From an uncultured Chlorobiaceae bacterium (GTDB lineage Bacteria > Bacteroidota > Chlorobiia > Chlorobiales > Chlorobiaceae), in assembly GCA_903942355.1 (NCBI GenBank), contig CAJAOR010000152.1, positions 1-37,980 of the forward strand: 37,980 bases of DNA, read 5' to 3'. The position numbers were made by a program, and so were the translations under genes. The first letter of the stretch is position 1, and each line of letters starts with the position of its first letter. Shown in pieces: positions 34,740 to 37,980 of the stretch. Under the pieces are notes generated by a model. It had not been told where the DNA came from, made no database searches, and saw only the letters and a program-made list of their open reading frames with translations.

Positions 34740-35264
34740 ATGAAGCCTGATATTTATTATGTGACCGGAGGGGCACGGAGCGGTAAAAGCTCCTTTGCTT
34801 TACAGCTTGCCGCACCATATGTGAAAAGGGTCTTTCTCGCGACGGCAGAGCCCTTTGATGATGAGATGCAACTGCGTATCGGCAAGCACCGGGAGGAGCG
34901 GGGCGAGCAGTTTACAACAGTTGAAGAGCCGATCGCTCTCGATCGTGCACTCAGGCAACTGCCGGAAGGCACCGATGTCGTACTGCTCGACTGTCTGACG
35001 GTCTGGACAGGAAACCTTATGCACTATGCTGAAGGGAAGGGGGAGCAGGAGATTGAAGCGCAGATCGAACGTTTTCTGGATGTATTGCGTCATCCTCCCT
35101 GCGATATTATTCTTGTTTCCAATGAAGTGGGTATGGGTATTGTCCCGGAGAATACCATGGCCAGACGGTTTCGTGATATTGCCGGTATCATTAACCAGCG
35201 AGTTGCTTCGCTGGCTACGGAGGCCTGGCTGCTTTGCAGCGGCCTGCCGGTTCGGCTGAAGTAG
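34740..35264 (+). CDS. cobU: Adenosylcobinamide kinase / adenosylcobinamide-phosphate guanylyltransferase
   Basis: YYVTGGARSGKSSFALQLA P-loop, KRVFLATAEPFDDEMQLRIGKHREERG, LLDCLTVWTGNLM, VSNEVGMGIVPEN. Confidence 0.96.
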   Translation: MKPDIYYVTGGARSGKSSFALQLAAPYVKRVFLATAEPFDDEMQLRIGKHREERGEQFTTVEEPIALDRALRQLPEGTDVVLLDCLTVWTGNLMHYAEGKGEQEIEAQIERFLDVLRHPPCDIILVSNEVGMGIVPENTMARRFRDIAGIINQRVASLATEAWLLCSGLPVRLK

Positions 35265-35313
35265 CCAGATGGATTTGTTCAGTAATCAATAACTTTTAAT
35301 AAAAGCACCTATC

Positions 35314-36378
35314 ATGCATGAAGAGTTGCAGCAGCTTCTGGATTGTATTCAACCGGCCTCACATTCGCTCAACGATGCAGCCCAGACCCATCTTGATGAT
35401 CTTACCAAACCGCAGGGAAGCCTTGGCCGGCTTGAAGAGATTGCCCTGAAATATGTACTGGCAACCGGCAGCCTCAAGCCTGTGCTTTCAAAAAAGAAAA
35501 TCTGCTGTTTTGCGGCCGATCATGGTGTGGCTGCTGAAGGAGTTTCGGCATTTCCGGCTGAGGTGACCCCCCAGATGGTCTATAACATGCTCAGTGGCGG
35601 TGCAGCCATCAACGTGCTCACGCGCCATGCGGGCGTTTCACTTGATGTGGTTGATATGGGCGTGAACCATGAGTTTCCTGATATGGCGGGCCTTGTCAAA
35701 AGAAAGGTGCGTCCGGGCAGCGCCAATATGGCCAACGGTCCCGCGATGAGCCAGGAGGAAGCCTTGCAGGCCCTGCTTTGCGGTGCGGAATTGGCGACTG
35801 AAGCTTTTGAGGCGGGCTACCATCTGCTTGGAACCGGAGAGATGGGGATTGCCAATACAACTCCCGCAACGGCGCTCTATTCTGTTCTGCTTGATGTGCC
35901 GGTTGAGAGCATTACCGGCAGGGGCACCGGTATTGACGATGAGCGTCTGAGCCATAAAATCACTGTTATCAAGAGAGCGATTGCGGTTAACGCTCCGCAC
36001 TGCACAACACCATTCGGTACGCTTGCTGCGCTTGGCGGTTACGAAATTGCAGCCATAACAGGATTCATTCTTGGCGCGGCAGCAGCCCGGGTTCCAGTTG
36101 TTGTGGATGGCTTTATCTCTTCTGCAGCAGCAGTGGTTGCAATCAAGCTATGTCCGGCAGTGGATGACTATCTCTTTTTCAGCCATCTCTCCAATGAACA
36201 GGGACACAGGGCGGTCATGCAGAAGCTCGGTGCCCGGCCGATTCTTGATCTAGACCTCCGTCTCGGTGAGGGAACAGGCGCAGCAATTGCCATGCAGCTT
36301 ATTGATGGTGCCATCAAAATCTATAACGAGATGGCGACCTTCAGTGCCGCAAGGGTCAGTGAAAAAAGCGGGCAGTAA
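35314..36378 (+). CDS. cobT: Nicotinate-nucleotide--dimethylbenzimidazole phosphoribosyltransferase
   Basis: [73 protein letters not shown]. Confidence 0.97.
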   Translation: MHEELQQLLDCIQPASHSLNDAAQTHLDDLTKPQGSLGRLEEIALKYVLATGSLKPVLSKKKICCFAADHGVAAEGVSAFPAEVTPQMVYNMLSGGAAINVLTRHAGVSLDVVDMGVNHEFPDMAGLVKRKVRPGSANMANGPAMSQEEALQALLCGAELATEAFEAGYHLLGTGEMGIANTTPATALYSVLLDVPVESITGRGTGIDDERLSHKITVIKRAIAVNAPHCTTPFGTLAALGGYEIAAITGFILGAAAARVPVVVDGFISSAAAVVAIKLCPAVDDYLFFSHLSNEQGHRAVMQKLGARPILDLDLRLGEGTGAAIAMQLIDGAIKIYNEMATFSAARVSEKSGQ

Positions 36379-36381
36379 GGA

Positions 36382-37131
36382 ATGCTCGGCGGCCTTGTTA
36401 CAGCCTTGAGAACCCTTACGGTGTTTCCTGTTCCGGGCAGGGATACGGAAACATTCAGCCGATCGCTCTTCTGGTTTCCCGTGGTCGGGTTATTGCTTGG
36501 ACTCATGCAGGCGGCAATCGGCTATTTTGGTTCTCATTTCGCATGGAATGAGCTGTCAGCGGCAATTGTGGTGCTTGGCGGTATTGCCCTTACCAGGGGA
36601 ATGCATGCTGATGGGCTTGCTGATTTGGCTGATGGATTCTGGGGAGGCAGGACGAGGGAGGCGGCACTGAGGATCATGAAAGATCCCAACGTCGGCTCTT
36701 TTGGTGCTATTGCACTCTCTGGCATGATGCTGCTCAAATGGATTGCAATTCTTAAACTTGTCGGCCTGGGAGCTTTTGAATTCATTGCTGCCGGGGTTCT
36801 GCTTGCCCGTTGGGTGCAGGTATCTCTCGCTTCAGCGCTGCCTTACGCCCGTAGTGAGGGTGGTACGGCGCAAGCCTTTGTGAGCGGCGCCGGTGCGTTT
36901 CATATCGTGGTTACCTCTATCCTGACGCTCATTTTCCTTTTTTCTCTTTTTCGTACTGATCTCTATGCGCTCGTTGCGGTGATACCTGCCGCACTTGCTG
37001 CCGCTGTATTGACGGGAGTGTTGAGCTACCGCAAAATAGGAGGAGTTACCGGAGATGTGCTTGGAGCCGGAAGCGAGGTGACGGAACTGTTCGTATGGAT
37101 TGCAGCAGCCCTTTATACCGGAAACGTTTAG
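36382..37131 (+). CDS. cobS: Adenosylcobinamide-GDP ribazoletransferase (cobalamin synthase)
   Basis: FPVVGLLLGLMQA, RGMHADGLADLADGFWGGRTREAALRIMKDPNVGSFGAIAL. Confidence 0.96.
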   Translation: MLGGLVTALRTLTVFPVPGRDTETFSRSLFWFPVVGLLLGLMQAAIGYFGSHFAWNELSAAIVVLGGIALTRGMHADGLADLADGFWGGRTREAALRIMKDPNVGSFGAIALSGMMLLKWIAILKLVGLGAFEFIAAGVLLARWVQVSLASALPYARSEGGTAQAFVSGAGAFHIVVTSILTLIFLFSLFRTDLYALVAVIPAALAAAVLTGVLSYRKIGGVTGDVLGAGSEVTELFVWIAAALYTGNV

Positions 37132-37147
37132 GATGGATTGTGCAAAC

Positions 37148-37171
37148 AGGGGAGCATGGTGCTGCTCCTCT
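37148..37171. terminator. Possible bidirectional hairpin between convergent cobS and the DUF2141 gene
   Basis: GGAGCA (37151-37156)/TGCTCC (37163-37168) stem between convergent genes; no strong T-tract. Confidence 0.35.
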
Positions 37172-37172
37172 G

Positions 37173-37637
37173 CTATAAATACCTCATGGGAATCGTCAGC
37201 TCAATCTCTTTTGTATTAAGGGTAAAAACGGAATCCTTGAACTTTGGCCCGCCCATTCCGACTTTCGGGTTGTTTGATACCCCGACGCCCTCTTTTGGTA
37301 TGCCGATAAAGTTGGTATCCAGTTTGCCGTTGCTGTTTTCATCATGCATGATGCTGACCGCATAGGTGCCGTATGGAAGATGTTCAAAGAAAACCCTGTC
37401 GGTAGTGGCGGTCACTTTTTTTAGCTCCGTAGCATAAGCTTTTTCGTGTTTGCCGGGAAACCCGTTTTTGGAGTTGAAGAGAGAAACACCAAGCATGCCC
37501 GTAACGTTTTTGAGACCTGTGATATGTACCGTGATCGAACCGAACTGGATGGGGGGAGTCGGGATGTTTACCTCAGCAAAAAGTGAGCTGGAAGCAGAAA
37601 AAAAAAGTGCTATGAAAATCGTGAGAAGTTTTTTCAT
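37173..37637 (-). CDS. DUF2141-family secreted protein
   Basis: Signal peptide; ITGLKNVTGMLGVSLFNSKNGFPG...YGTYAVSIMHDENSNGKLDTNFIGIPKEGVGVSNN. Confidence 0.87.
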   Translation of the reverse strand: MKKLLTIFIALFFSASSSLFAEVNIPTPPIQFGSITVHITGLKNVTGMLGVSLFNSKNGFPGKHEKAYATELKKVTATTDRVFFEHLPYGTYAVSIMHDENSNGKLDTNFIGIPKEGVGVSNNPKVGMGGPKFKDSVFTLNTKEIELTIPMRYL

Positions 37638-37795
37638 GGATTGTTATGCCATAGTTCTGTTTTTCAGCAAGAGAGGGATTAATCTATTCAGGGTGCCTCT
37701 ATTAATTCTCAAATGATATATCTTTATAAATTGTAATGATTTAGCGTCATGAAATGAGAGTAATATTTCGTATTTTAAGGGAAATAATCTCATTT

Positions 37796-37980
37796 TGTGA
37801 TCGGAAAACAAGAATAAGCCAAAAACGGAAAATAAGAATCACCCAGGGTTAGCGTAAAAAAGACCCATAGCTCGTAGTTTGAAGGTGCAAACCAAATCAA
37901 ACCCCAGAGCTATGAGGACACAGTTAAAAAAGCTAACCATGTACAACAAAGTTAAAGAACTTTTACGAGAAGGATTAAGC
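37796..37980 (+). mobile_element. Left end of a probable IS21-like insertion sequence (continues beyond window)
   Basis: TG-starting end with direct terminal subrepeats CGGAAAACAAGAATAAG (37802-37818) and CGGAAAATAAGAATCAC (37826-37842), then a transposase-like ORF start. Confidence 0.55.
37912..37980 (+). CDS. Probable IstA-like transposase N-terminus (partial)
   Basis: MRTQLKKLTMYNKVKELLREGLS, start of a helix-turn-helix-like segment; open to window edge. Confidence 0.5.
   Translation, partial: MRTQLKKLTMYNKVKELLREGLS

Overview
The 37.98-kb window looks like a chromosomal segment of a bacterium. Gene content suggests a green sulfur bacterium (Chlorobi), but that is inference. The core is a cobamide locus. 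A cobalamin riboswitch (~12578-12834) precedes a tightly packed + strand operon (13076-24095): btuB, bluB, cobQ/cbiP, cobD, cbiB, cobO, btuC, btuD with an extra C-terminal domain, a CbiR-like TIM-barrel cobamide phosphodiesterase, and an iron-containing alcohol dehydrogenase. A second cobamide block (cobU-cobT-cobS, 34740-37131) lies ~10.6 kb downstream, and a btuF-like binding protein (5636-6553, -) lies upstream. Together these could encode import, base removal and rebuilding of cobamides with DMB. Between the blocks are a SET-domain protein, three tandem paralogous outer-membrane beta-barrel genes with a duplicated non-coding upstream element, an ABC/FtsX/HlyD-type exporter, a BaiN/HI0933 flavoprotein and a protein with six degenerate internal repeats. 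Left of the operon are housekeeping genes (purB, cca), an MFS transporter, a truncated HsdR-like gene next to an orphan PD-(D/E)XK-like gene, a beta-barrel protein, NUDIX, SRPBCC and Na/Pi cotransporter genes. The right edge enters a probable IS21-like insertion sequence. No CRISPR array, tRNA or rRNA was recognised. All family calls come from reading motifs by eye, with no database search.
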